A stretch of DNA of 64,000 nt from Durusdinium trenchii (taxonomy: Eukaryota; Sar; Dinophyceae; Suessiales; Symbiodiniaceae). Under the pieces are notes generated by a model. The model did not search any database. It saw nothing but the letters and a program-made list of their open reading frames with translations, and was not told the DNA's origin. The translations under genes were made by a program, and so were the position numbers. The stretch spans positions 764,958 through 828,957 of the forward strand of contig CAXAMN010023662.1 of NCBI GenBank assembly GCA_963970005.1, written 5' to 3'. Within the stretch, counting starts at the first letter, position 1. Each line of letters opens with the position of its first letter. Positions 11,216 through 22,600 of the stretch are shown piece by piece.

Positions 11216-11530
11216 TCATGCGGCTTTCACAGTCCAACGTGCCTCCCGCGCATTGGTGGCTGCCTGCTTTGCCATAGCTTGCGCCGCAGGTTGCTCTCCC
11301 AACATCTCCTCAGAAGTGAGGCAGCCTACATCACCGGTCATCTTGCTGACTGGAAAAAGATTCCTCCACCCTGTTTCACAGAATTCAAACTGTGTCCGAC
11401 ATGCAGAAATGTTGAGATGAAGCATACTGGCATACTGAATGAAACTCTGGACAACCCTGTCCGCCCCGCCCTGTTTTTGGTTCCTGCAGAAACTGTTCTT
11501 GATCACATCACCCGATGTCTGGAGACCACG
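11216..11530 (-). CDS. Candidate exon, unrecognised
   Basis: The minus-strand frame reads SAWRGLQTSGDVIKNSFCRN, QKQGGADRVVQSFIQYASML, HLNISACRTQFEFCETGWRN, LFPVSKMTGDVGCLTSEEML, GEQPAAQAMAKQAATNAREA, RWTVKAA, then TGA. It is one of the longer uninterrupted frames in the window. No family is recognised, and an intron inside it cannot be excluded. Confidence 0.45.
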   Translation of the reverse strand, partial: RGLQTSGDVIKNSFCRNQKQGGADRVVQSFIQYASMLHLNISACRTQFEFCETGWRNLFPVSKMTGDVGCLTSEEMLGEQPAAQAMAKQAATNAREARWTVKAA

Positions 11531-11561
11531 CCAAGCAGAAGGGGGAGTAGGAGCAAGGACG

Positions 11562-11700
11562 CTACTAGTAGGAAAGGGCATCGCTTCTAGTAACAAGTGC
11601 CTTACTAGTAGGAACAAGAAGCTAGTAGAAACAAGTGCATCGCTTCTAGTAGCAAGTGCCTTCCTAGTAGTAACAAGAAGCTAGTAGAAACAAGAAGCTA
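11562..11700. repeat. CTAGTAG/AACAAG array (copy 1)
   Basis: Short imperfect units built from ctagtag, aacaag and agtgc alternate over about 130 bp (for example gctagtagaaacaagtgc, twice partly). Their reverse complement is the same family as the direct-repeat-flanked array at 42.43-42.52 kb (cttgttactactag). No flanking direct repeat was found for this copy. Confidence 0.7.
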
Positions 11701-12299
11701 AATTAGAATCTAATTAGAATCAAAAACAGATCAAAACCTTATCCCAAGTTGGCCTATGCCCAACCACACACAGCACTCTGGGTGTGTTTGTCACACAAAT
11801 TTCAAGCAGCGAAACATGTCACTGGGATTTCTCGGAAAGCTGATACGGGAAATGAATCCCTTTGCCAAAGGACTCTTGGGATCTTTGGCGTATCTCAAAA
11901 TGAGTGGAACGCAAGCAAGGGTTCGATTGGTCCCGGTCTAGTCTCCAAAGCTTCCGGGAACCTTTTTTTGAGACTCTCTCTCTCTGGTTCGGTTCACTGG
12001 CTGGCAGGATCCCAGCTAACAAGCACATGTCTTGATCAAAATCAAGGAATTCTGGTTGACAAATAGAGACTGCACAAGTTCCTCACTGCACATTCCTGCG
12101 TGTTGTTGCAGGGAGACACTGAGCAGTCTCTGTGCACACACTCAATCAGCAAGTTCTCCACCTCTGCGACCATTTGCAAACATCAGCAAGGACGGCCATG
12201 CACCTGAATTGTCCTGCCGACAGGCCCAACGGAAGTCGCTGGGGAAAGGACAGTCTCCTGTTTGAGTTCGAGGATAGGGTGAACATCAAGGAACTCACA

Positions 12300-12570
12300 A
12301 GTCAAACAAATCACGCTTCCTGATGTGTTTCTTCCCAACAAGAGGGGTGCCGATTTAAGGGACACTTTCTTCATGGTGCTACAATCTCTTGGAGTATGAC
12401 AGGCGCCGCATTCCTTTTGGTAGCAGCCCTTTTCCTTCACATATCCAAACGCCAAACACTCTGACGGACAAAGAGTATCCGAAGAAAACCTCGTGGTGTC
12501 AGTCCGGCGCCCCGAAACCTTTTCTGACAAGGGAATGTCTTCATCAGCATCAACAAACCAAGGTAAACAA
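12300..12570 (-). CDS. Candidate exon, cysteine-containing
   Basis: The minus-strand frame reads DADEDIPLSEKVSGRRTDTT, RFSSDTLCPSECLAFGYVKE, KGCYQKECGACHTPRDCSTM, KKVSLKSAPLLLGRN. The cysteine spacing is irregular and no known zinc or EGF-like pattern fits. It may be a downstream exon of the ankyrin gene, but no junction was checked. Confidence 0.35.
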
Positions 12571-12841
12571 ACAACAAGAACAACCACAACATGGCAAGTC
12601 CTTAATCACCTCAGCATCTGCCTCCAGCAAAATCCGCACCTTACTTCGTCGATTGTTTGGAGCGGTCGGGCGCTTTGAGTCTTTAAGTGGCAACCCAACA
12701 TGGACCAAAGCAAAACATCCTTCACTACACAACGTCACAAAACCATACAAAACCCAACTTCCACCTCTCTTCACCTCACTTTATGACGCTTTGACGAATT
12801 CTCACCACTTCTCAAACCTCGCCCAGTGGCCACGCTGGAAC

Positions 12842-13454
12842 TCCCCCGCTCAGCCGCCATGTGCAAGGGCGTTTGCCCCTGCGGGCCCAGCAAATTCACA
12901 GCGGCGCCCGCGCGGACGAGGTAAGAGACCAGGTCCACACGCTGAAGCTGGGTGGCTTCGAGCAACGGACTGGTGCCGTAGAGGTCCAAGCGGTTCACAC
13001 TGGCACCATGGGAAACCTGCCCGGACGGGAGGAGAGCACACCCAGGGGTCCACGTCGGGGGAGGGGAAGTGAGTGGGTCAAGGCGCAAAGGATCCCTTCA
13101 AGAGTGACTCGAGGGGATACGTGGGGAGGAAAGTCAACACGAAGGGTTCATGTCCGTTTAGTAAGGCCTTTTACTATAGCATAACAATGAGCACCTAAAC
13201 CATGCCGTATGCCCGTCAATATGATTCATCAAGTAGTATATAATCAATACACTAATTAATACTACTGAAGAGGGATGAACACTCTCGTGTGGTCAAATTT
13301 CAAGGCGAGAGGCCAGTAGCTCCACCATTTCCAGGTCGCCCTGTCGACATGCCTCCTGCAACGGAGTGACCCAAGCGTCATCGCAGCAGTTCACATCTGC
13401 TGAGGACTGCAAGAGATCACGTGTCAACTCGAGATTGCCCTCTATGATCGCCTC
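12842..13454 (-). CDS. Ankyrin-repeat protein, two joined exons
   Basis: Exon 1 is 13454-13302, 51 codons. It reads EAIIEGNLELTRDLLQSSAD, VNCCDDAWVTPLQEACRQGD, LEMVELLASRL. Exon 2 starts at 13016 after CGGGCAG and reads VSHGASVNRLDLYGTSPLLE, ATQLQRVDLVSYLVRAGAAV, NLLGPQGQTPLHMAAERG. The ankyrin consensus (G-x-TPLH-AA-x-x-G, then LL-x-x-GA-x-VN) is clear three times, and the join completes a repeat exactly (VELLASRL then VSHGASVN) in phase 0. The intron begins GAAATT, so this is a GA-AG intron. Such repeats mediate protein-protein binding, and the partner is unknown. The gene must extend at both ends. Confidence 0.85.
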
Positions 13455-14710
13455 CTTGTCACAACGGAAGGTCTTGTTGCCAGTTTTGGAGTGAATTGTC
13501 AAAAAGCATGCTGCTGCCCTGAGGGCATTGTCAACAAAGTTGGGTCCTTCTGTCCCTTTGCCAAGAAGGAGTTGCTTACAACCGGAGACAAACCACCCAA
13601 AAATGCAGCTTATGTGAGGAAATCGCACAAATCCTACTTCATCTTCCAAAACCAAGCTTCTTGTAAAGCGTCGGCTCTGCAGTTCTCATTGCGCAAGTGA
13701 CACCCCATGATCTTCCCCATCTCTGGCACCTGTGGTCGTGCTGCGCTCTTCGGTAGAGAGTCGAATGTTCCACTTCCCAAGCAAGCAAAGTTCTTCGTCC
13801 TGTGCTGCCGGCACTCCTCCTCGTGCTCTTCCCCATGGTCCGTATGTTCCAAAGCAGCCACCCCATCCCACCTGAGTTCCTGAACTTCCCCATCCTGCTG
13901 ATCCTCAGAATCCACGGAGTCCACAAGCTTCAGGGAGTCGGTCTGGTTCTTCGAATGGACCAGTGCACTGAGGCAACCCAGGCACCAAGTCAGGTGATGC
14001 GCCATCAGACAAAGCAGACTGGATGAGATGTTCTCATGGTGTCCTCGGAAATACTCGAGCCGAGTAAGTTGCAGGTGATGTATGGTCAGTGTTGTTGGCA
14101 CAGTTGGCACCGAAAAACACGTGCATGATCGTGCATGCGTCATTCCTTCGTTTCGACACATGCTTCAAGAAGGGCACGAGCCGCTCAAAGCTGTTCAAAC
14201 AGTTTGTCCAAACACTTGACTCGACTACCAACTTCCAGACACAAAGCCATGAAAACATGTGAGATTCCTATGACAATGGTAACTGTTCTATCTTGATCTC
14301 TAAACGTAGAGATCATGACTTCGATTCATTCTGATTCCAAACTCGTAGGGCCAGCAAGCATTCAGAACTCGTTTCTCACCAAAACTGAGCCTTCCCGCTA
14401 AGAAGGGGCCAGTCCAAAAATCGATCTGCTGCTTCTGCTGGCGAACGAACAGGGTCCGCAAAGACTCACATTCACCTCAGTGGAGTCGACATTTGCCGAA
14501 GGAGGGTCGAGGAAGGTCGAGGAAGGTGGCTCAACATGATGTATGTAGACTCTTGATTAACAAAACACCATAAAACCATCCCCATTTGGATTGTAAAAGC
14601 TCTTATATATGGAAGTTTGTTTGATCAAGAATCAAGAGTCAACCAAGAGTCTACAATTCTGGGCAATTACTCAAGGTACTCGCATATCGATGCATATCGG
14701 AAGCCTTGCT

Positions 14711-14895
14711 TCAACATTGTTCTAGCCAAGAGTCAAAGATGAAAACACAATTCGCACGTGTTTCTGGACTCAGCCTCGGACGTTTCAAGGACTGGTTGTC
14801 ATTGGAGAGCTCCTCGTGGGCTCGTTCCACCTCGCCGGGCCAAGAGTCCAACGACGGGCTCGTCGACGTGTTCGTGCATTTGGTCTCGGTGAGTC
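14711..14895 (-). CDS. Candidate exon, hydrophilic
   Basis: The minus frame reads TETKCTNTSTSPSLDSWPGE, VERAHEELSNDNQSLKRPRL, SPETRANCVF. Strongly hydrophilic, with no domain. It may continue the basic exon at 15.1-15.3 kb. Confidence 0.4.
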
Positions 14896-15089
14896 GGTGG
14901 GCCACTTTGTTGCGGTCGGCATTTCGGGCATCGCTACGAACGGAGCGATCGGACGCCTGTGTTTTTTTCGGACATTCTCGTTACCCTATGTTACCCTTTG
15001 CATTCAGCATGGCAGCCGGAATGGCATTCCTATAGCTTTTCCCCCTGGCACTTGCTTTCAAGTCTTGAAAACCTATCACAACGGTGTTC

Positions 15090-15285
15090 GTTGGCGAATT
15101 CAGTCTGCGTTTCATGTCCACAGTGCCCAGAACGACGAATTCCCTGTCGCTCCGCCTCCTGCCGCAGGCGCTCGTAGCGCCGCCGCTCGCTTCGGTCTTT
15201 CCTCGCCGCTCGCTTCGGTCGGGGCGTCTCTTCGACATAGGGTGAAGAATGGTCTGAACGGTGTAGCTCCAAGGTGAGCGGAAGG
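15090..15285 (-). CDS. Candidate exon, basic helix
   Basis: The minus frame reads LELHRSDHSSPYVEETPRPK, RAARKDRSERRRYERLRQEA, ERQGIRRSGHCGHETQTEFA. The run KRAARKDRSERRRYERLRQE is predicted helical and highly charged (nucleic-acid binding or coiled coil, inference). No family recognised. Confidence 0.45.
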
Positions 15286-15518
15286 ATCACTCACCGATAT
15301 ATGACTCTAATTATACCTGATATAGTTTTCCTTGATCAAGGAGCTATATGGACTTGTCACTGGACTTGTCACTGTCATATGGACTTTGCCATCCAGCTCC
15401 CTTGGATTGTACCAGCACTCTGTGGAGTTGCTCTGGACCTATTTCATGCATCAGATTTGCCATCTGGTCGTTGACCACCCGTATTGGCAAAATAACTCCT
15501 TCAAAAACATGGTGACTT

Positions 15519-15741
15519 GAATGGTGCGGCCCCCTTCAATTGCACCCAAGTCAACACGGACGTCGCGGACCTCGCGCACACGTCCTGGATTTTCGGGATG
15601 GGACTCGTTCCTCTTTTCGGCCGATGGAGGGAGGATGTTCTGCGCCCACCGAACGGTGCGGCCAAAAACGCGGTGGAGTGCTACAACCAACGGTGGACCG
15701 GGGGAAGACCGGGGATCCGGATCCGATAGGACCCGAATCAT
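15519..15741 (-). CDS. Candidate exon, unrecognised
   Basis: The minus frame reads GPPLVVALHRVFGRTVRWAQ, NILPPSAEKRNESHPENPGR, VREVRDVRVDLGAIEGGRTI, followed by a possible GTCACC donor. Unlike its neighbours at 15.3-15.5 kb it is GC-rich. Function unknown. Confidence 0.45.
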
Positions 15742-15969
15742 CCAGCTGTCCTGTGGTCAATCAGTTCCGGTCTCAAACCAACCCCACCATCCAGTAGGGG
15801 TCAATCCTTTGGACCCCAACCTGGGTCAAAACGGCTTGGTTGCCAGATGTGGCAAGCACTGTTCCCCACATCCCCCGAGAAAGGCCAGGCCTGTCTACGC
15901 CTGTCTATGCGATCGCAGCGCAATATGCACTAGCACGCGCGCGATCATGAAAGCTAAAAACTGATAGGA

Positions 15970-16120
15970 CGAAGACCCTGCCCCAGTCTCTGTCCTTTGA
16001 AGATGTCCAGTGTCTTCGACCTGGACAAAAGATCTCCAAAACAAGCCACCCACTCGCCCCCCCGTCGTCCGCGATCGTTTTCTTAGCAGGAGAAGACGGA
16101 GAACATCGGTGAAGTGAGTC
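15970..16120 (-). CDS. Candidate exon, frame ambiguous
   Basis: Two minus-strand frames are open: SPAKKTIADDGGASGWLVLE continuing IFCPGRRHWTSSKDRDWGRV, and HFTDVLRLLLLRKRSRTTGG continuing RVGGLFWRSF. I could not decide between them from sequence alone. Confidence 0.3.
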
Positions 16121-16739
16121 ACCATTATGTCGGTATGTCGGTATGTCTGGATGTAGGGAAGAAACTCCCAAGTCATTGATTCGATGTTCTCAACTACTGA
16201 TGTCCGAGCTTGGGAACAATCGAGGGATGCCAGGTACGATAGAATCACCAAAAGTTGTTCACTTTGGGGGTATCCCTTCTATTCATCAACCAACCAATTG
16301 CAAAAGGCCGTCAATGTTCTCAACAATACCTTAGAAATCAGTGCTTGCTTTGTGCTTTGTTGGCCGGGAGGATTTGATGAATGTTGTGGTCCTTGACTTA
16401 AGGTCTAAAACTTTGCAGCATCCAGGTCACAGGGCAACACAATTTGCAACCACAGGGCGATCCAAATGGTGCTTTTTTTTGTTGCCTTTGACACACTTGC
16501 TGGACCCTGTAGAAGAATGCAGCTCAACCTCGTCCTCCAACCTTCAAAACACATGTTTCTCTGAGGCCCAACCTTACGTCCGACTCAAGACGGAGGTGAC
16601 CGATGGCAAATGGCCGAAAACTCACATGGACAACACTCAAACACCACTGCTTTGCAGAGGTTTGCATTTGATGAAAGGTCTGACCCGGGCCTCGGGTATG
16701 CTAGGGTCTGTTGTCAAATGCTAGCTTTAAGAGTTGCTT

Positions 16740-16924
16740 CTCCAAAGGCCAGGAAGGACCGTCTCAGGACCAACTGGGAGCCCCCGACACCAAGTGTGAG
16801 TGCCTCTTCCTGAAGGCCGCCGGCACTCCAGGGACCGCCCAAACAGAGTCGCCCATCTAACCCCCATCCACGTCTCTATGTACGTCCCATCCGCCAAGCA
16901 AGTCGCGGGCGTCTCTATGGTCAA
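16740..16924 (-). CDS. Candidate exon, unrecognised
   Basis: The minus frame reads MTIETPATCLADGTYIETWM, GVRWATLFGRSLECRRPSGR, GTHTWCRGLPVGPETVLPGL. A shorter alternative frame (MGDSVWAVPGVPAAFRKRHS) begins after a TTAG. No domain. Confidence 0.35.
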
Positions 16925-17280
16925 CTTCTTTCTCTTTTGACCAGCAAGTATTGTTGTGACCTCCTCTCATTTTGAGACCATTCATCATCCTTCTTCCAGT
17001 GTTTCACGAGCAGCCATCGAGTTCAGCTGTGGAGTTAGTGTTGTCGCAAAAGAACAAGGATCCAACAGACTCCAGGGCAAATGAACAGCCAAACAGCCCT
17101 TCACCTATCTTCACCTCCTTCGCCCTGGCTAGGTTGAAAAGGATTCCATCGGAGTGTCAAAAACAGAAAGCCAAAGAAAGAAACTGATGCCCGGTCCCGC
17201 AAAGTTTGTTGGAACTTCTCATCTGATCTGTGACACTATGAGTCTATGAGGTGCTTTTTCCGAAATTCCTTGTGCAATTT

Positions 17281-17490
17281 TCAGGGCAACCCAGGGACCC
17301 AAACTGAGCCCTTGGAACCCTGGCCAGAGCCATACCTGACGTCTCTTCCTCTCTTGCAGGTCCTCCATTCCAGGCATTCCGAAGGTCGGGCGCCTGCTAC
17401 TAGACCTTGCTCAGGCAAATGCCATTCCAACAATTCAGATTCAGAGCAAACTGGTGACTTTCTCGGGGAAGTTGATGAGAAGATTTCCAA
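17281..17490 (-). CDS. Candidate exon, unrecognised
   Basis: The minus frame reads SSTSPRKSPVCSESELLEWH, LPEQGLVAGARPSECLEWRT, CKRGRDVRYGSGQGSKGSVW. No family, no checked junction. Confidence 0.35.
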   Translation of the reverse strand: MEIFSSTSPRKSPVCSESELLEWHLPEQGLVAGARPSECLEWRTCKRGRDVRYGSGQGSKGSVWVPGLP

Positions 17491-18062
17491 GCTGCAGAAC
17501 CAGGGTGGATTGTTGAGAGGAGAGCGATCAACAAGTTAGCTTAAACATGCTTAAACACCCTGCGGCACCAGCCACCAACGATGCTCCATCCGAGTTCCAT
17601 GGCTCTATGGCTACATGCTCAACTTGCAGGGTTTCTGATGGAAGAACCGGAGGCGTGAACCATTCCGGGTCCGGTGTGTTTCAGGGAAGATTCCCCAGTG
17701 TCATTTGGCATCACCCGATTTTAATACACACCCATGTTACAATCAACATGATCGACCATTGATCAATGATCACTGGCATAGAGAGAAAGCGATTCATCAG
17801 CATCCTTGCAATCCTATGCAATCCTTCAGATGCATCTGGAACCAACAAACCCACTACGCATCACTACTCCAGTCGTTTCTGCTCATGAGGGGATGTCTCC
17901 GTGACCGTGAAAACCTCGGGGACCAACCGCAAAACGATGCAAAACTGACGTCTTTGTGGATGGGCCTCTAATTCCATCGGTGGCATACGGCGGAGCTCTT
18001 CTTTCCAGTATCAAACATGGGGTGTTGAAGTGAATTACAGTAGGTTTTTTGTCCGATGACTT

Positions 18063-18380
18063 TCAGAGAGTTTCACTTCGATGGCACAAACTCCGACCAT
18101 TGCACAATCCGCCTTGGCCGCGCAAAACCAAAAGAAGCCCGGAATGGGTCTGTGCATATCTGTGCATGTCCGGTTCCATGTGATTCTGGTCAGCCTGCCT
18201 TGGAGTCCGATTCTGAGCCATATGAGGTGCCCCTGCGGTTCGCTGTGCGGGTGCGGTCCGCTGTGCGGGTGTCCGCTGATCGGGTGTCTGAAGCGGAGAG
18301 GCGGGTTGGAGGTCTCCCCCCGCTGCAGATTGGAGGTCTTGAACGGTTCTGTCAGGAATGCAGCTGATGAATTTCGGGGA
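18063..18380 (-). CDS. Candidate exon, Gln/Pro-rich
   Basis: The minus frame reads PKFISCIPDRTVQDLQSAAG, GDLQPASPLQTPDQRTPAQR, TAPAQRTAGAPHMAQNRTPR. It contains a short internal repeat (PAQRTA twice). It could be a tail exon of the kinesin gene or a separate gene. Not resolved. Confidence 0.35.
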   Translation of the reverse strand, partial: SPKFISCIPDRTVQDLQSAAGGDLQPASPLQTPDQRTPAQRTAPAQRTAGAPHMAQNRTPRQADQNHMEPDMHRYAQTHSGLLLVLRGQGGLCNGRSLCHRSETL

Positions 18381-18723
18381 AACCATGGGAAACATGAAAT
18401 ATCTGGGAAATGTGTCCTGTGAAATAAATGACCAAAGTTAAAGCCTCCAAACAGAGTGTAGAGCGATGATGGGACTTGGACTTGGTCATCAACCAGAAAG
18501 TTTGCTTTGCTGAATTTCAGTGACCATGGGCTGCAGCAAGACAAGCCTGCTGTGCGAATATACTGGTAGGCTTGTAAGACCAGCATTCCGACTGATGGTA
18601 CAGACCAGCCACTTGAACTCCCTTCAAAACAACATGGGTCTTCACCTAATAAGTTGCTTAGGTGGAGCACAACAAAATAAAGTGCGCATTCTCGAATTCC
18701 TTACAGATTGCTTACCTAACAAC

Positions 18724-18771
18724 ATGCCTCCACCCTTGCCTCCACCCATGCCTCCACCCATGCCTCCACCA
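18724..18771. repeat. Tandem CCACCCATGCCT repeat
   Basis: About four imperfect 12-bp units of tgcctccaccca. On the minus strand it would encode a glycine-rich run, but I see no exon around it. Confidence 0.85.
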
Positions 18772-19277
18772 GCCCTACCACCACGTCTTGGAATTCGTCC
18801 CCAAACCCGGCCCAGGACTGGCCAGGCTAGGCCAGGTTGGGCCTGAGGGACTGAAGTTGACCCGCGCTTCAGCCTCAGGACATGATGAGACACTTCAATC
18901 AGCATGTGCAGGCGCGTGTTTTTTGCTCGTGTGGACGGCACCGGGGCCCGGGCTACATGGCTGGGACTCACAGGGATAAACTGGCTCTTGCGCTGGCTGT
19001 GGATGGCCTTGCTGTCCTGAGGATGGACATGAAAAAGTAAGGGAAAGAGAAATTGAAATAGGAAGTAGCTTCGGACAATTGACATGGCAAACTATAGCGT
19101 GACGTTCCTTCGATAGGTGGGTTGCTACGTCCAGAGGCCCTTTTCTTTGTACACCTTTGGTGAATGAAACTCGCAACTAACTAATCGCAAGTTCCAAACA
19201 CTCCCTTTGAACATCACCATTTACTGAGCCCAAGCAAAAAACACACCAAATGGACAATATAGATCGATAGATGATAA

Positions 19278-19606
19278 TTATATAATTAGATGTAATTTCA
19301 ACAAGTACGTGGACCTGGTGGTGGTCTCCGGCGTGCTCAGATTTCCCGGCAGGCACAGTGAATCATGAATCTTGGAATGGTCGCTCATTGTTTGAATTTG
19401 AGGGAAGTCGCGGGCAAAGGCTTGGCTTTGGCGTATCAAGAAGTGGTCTTTGGTTGTGCGAACGAATTGCGAGATCCGCCGCTGTGCGCCGCTGTGCGAT
19501 GTGAGGTTCTGTTGAAGGTCGGATTTGGACACGCCTTTGAGAACCGCTAGCCATTTCAGCTGCAGATCGCACATCGCTTCTTGCAGAATTGTTCCTATAG
19601 TCTTGT
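19278..19606 (-). CDS. Kinesin neck/tail exon
   Basis: Starts after TTGGAAG in the phase left by the alpha-6 exon and reads DKTIGTILQEAMCDLQLKWL, AVLKGVSKSDLQQNLTSHSG, AQRRISQFVRTTKDHFLIRQ. Heptad-compatible helical sequence. Open to a stop at 19278, though the true 3' splice or stop is unknown. Confidence 0.6.
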
Positions 19607-22600
19607 CTTCCAAGGGGGCCATGCCGGCCATCCCACCAAACCATGTTTGGTTCTGCAAGTGTATGTTTCTTTTGAATGGCTCAAGCGCGAAGGAATCCAA
19701 AGGAATCCGAAGGAATCCAGAAGGAATCCAGAAGGAAAGAAGGAATCCGAACTAACGGATGGGGATCCAAACGTACTCCCAACCAAACCCACCTGCTTTT
19801 TGGATGCTCCACCGGTGGGACCGCCTCTCGGTGTCACCGACCCAGCACCGGTCCGTGGCCATCGCCAGGGTGGAGAGGCTGGCACTGCGGTGCGCCAGCC
19901 TGGTGGCGCGGAAGAACAGAGATGAGCAGATCGGTCAGATGGGGTATCTCAGATCTCCATGTCAGAATATACCAATACCAGGGGCGGTCAATGTTGTTTG
20001 TTCAAAAAGCCTGCCCTTCTGGGTCAAAGTGGTCTTTCAAAGTGGCCTTGGCGTGTCTTCGCATGTGTTGATCCTGGCTCTACATTGGTGCTTTGTGGAG
20101 TTCGGAACATGTGCATTACTCTGGGCTGATCTTCCATAACAGGTCATGAATCCTCTAAAGCATTGAATGAAAAGAGACAAAAAAGCGGGCAAAGGCTTGG
20201 GACACGAGGATCGTAAAGGAATCTGAAGAGCAGCAGGAGAAGCTGAAACTCTATTGTGAGTATGCCTGCCAATGCTCAAGGATTTGCGTCCCTCGCAACC
20301 CACTACAGCATCTACACATGACTCAATGGTTCATTTCTGAGGCCCCGCACAAAGGGCTGACGCAGAAGATCAGGGCAATTCCACATCCGGGACGCAAATA
20401 CTCCCAGAGACACTTGTTGAGCACACTCTGCCTGGACGTCGGCGGATGCAGTAAGCGGAGAGGCGTGCGAAGCGGCGCGACAAGACCGGGGAAAGCGGAG
20501 ACCACGAGTGTTTGGAACCTCCGAGAGGCATGGACAACACGTCGTTGCCTCGGCTGATTTGATGTGATCTATTTCTTGTGTGCTCAGGCTATCTTGGTTC
20601 ATCACTTCTTCTCATTCGGATCCTCAAGAGTTAAGAGGCTCAAAGCAGCAGCTTTTTCTGAAGCTACTTATTACGGGAAACGAGAAGATCAGATTGTCCT
20701 CACCCTTTGGAGTGCCCTTCACATCCACTAACTCAGCAAAAGGGATTTGCTCTCTGTGATACGTACCCCAGGCATGTTCAAGATATGATGCGTACCACAT
20801 CTGCTGCGTTTTAAGCATCACTGACAAAAGGTCTTCTTGGAGTTCCAAATCTCGTCCGCGTCGTGGCCAGGAGCTCGTCAGAAACACCAGCGATCTCATG
20901 GTGATATCTCCGAAATCAAAGAAAGAGATGCAAATCGTCAAGCAAGCCCCTTTTAGACACACATATATGATTAATTGGATATCCGATCATCCAAATGGAC
21001 CTCTCCCATGTTCAAAACAACCATCCTAACCATCCAAAGACCGGACCATCCAAACATCTGCAAACATCTCCAAACATCTCCAAACCAACCAACCGTTCAC
21101 CATCCGTTTGGTTGAGCACTGTTCGCTCCCCCTTCACAACGGTTCCCAGGTTCCCCCCCACTCCCCCGCCACCTCCGTTCCGATTCCTCCAGGCAGCCCA
21201 TCTGAGGCGGTGGGGTGGGGTGGCTCGACTGGTGCCGACTGGCCGTGTCTTTTGCTTTGTTGTGTTTTCCACCGGGTGACGGAGTTTTTCTCACCTCAAA
21301 AAACCAAGGGTGTGTGTGTGTGTTTTTTCCATGGTGTTGTTTTCCCAGTTGGCCTTTATATTAGGATGTTCTAAAGGTCCGGTCCGATGACTTGGTTCAT
21401 TGACTCGTGCTTGACTCGTGGGGGGTCTAAGTACTGTTCTTCTTTCTGGCCACAGCTAGGTAGAGAACTTCACAATGCCCAACACATGTTCTATCATCGG
21501 GGGTTCACTCAAAGCTATTGGTTGGCATCTCCAAAACCTGCACCTATTCGATTTCATTCGTTTTCTATCCCTCTGACTCTAACTGACAAAAACATATCCC
21601 TCGCCTGGAGCTTCCGCAGCAAGCGGTTGAGGGAGCAAAGAGAGGTGTTCAGCAACCGCGCTGACTTACGGCCCTGCTCCGAGGGGTTCTCGTGCTCCTG
21701 GTCCAGATGTTGTTGAAACGAGACGACCACCCGAAAGCTGGGGAGGGTGGGATCTTCCAATTCAAGGGGATTTCAAGATATTCCAAGTGGTGTAGAATCT
21801 TCTGATCATTCTTGTCTACTGTTGTTGTTTTTCTGGTGGTAGGGGACACCTCCTGTAGACATACACGGAAACTGGTTGGTGGTGAACTCCACATAACAAT
21901 GGATTCTTTCAGGGAGTCTAGGTGTCTCTGGTGTCTCTGGTGTCTCTGATGCTCCTTCTCGGTGCCCGCCAGGTCAACCAAGGTCAAGGTGCCGATGGCG
22001 GAGCTCTCATGCGGTCCGGGCGTCCTGGGTGGCTTTTCTACAGGGAGCCCCTCTAGCTTGCTGGCCTCAAAGAAACCAACACATGAAAATAATTATTGAA
22101 CAATATAATAGATATTATTGATCCTTGATCATATATGATGGGGAAAGAAACCAAACTTGGGTTCCACTGATTTTGAGACATTCGTAACACCTATTAGCCG
22201 CACTTCCCTCCACCGAATGGCCATTCAGAGGAAGGGCTCCTCAAAGATTGCCAGACCAAGTGCAAGTGGACTTTTCTCAGAAAGGAAAGATGCTGACTCG
22301 AAGCAGTGGCCAACTAGAGGATCTCAAAATGCTGGTTGAGAGTACTGTGAGGTTTTGTAATGTTTTGTACCCTTCAAAGCTACACTTGAATGGCTTGCAA
22401 AAGGGGACCTGTCAAGGTCTTTATCCCTTGAACTTCCCAAACATTACCAAACACCAAGCACCAAACACCATCTTCACTGGAACCGGACACCGGCAGATGG
22501 AAGATCCCAACAAAATTCACCTCGAGAGCCGAGATCGCCGAGGTGCTGGACAAAGAGATGTACCATAGCATGTGACCTGGTGAGCAGGGAGGGCAGGGAA

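Noticed and set aside
21012..21272. Gly-rich minus ORF as a kinesin exon
   Set aside because: Low-complexity translation of G/C-rich sequence, with no motor motif and no phase support.
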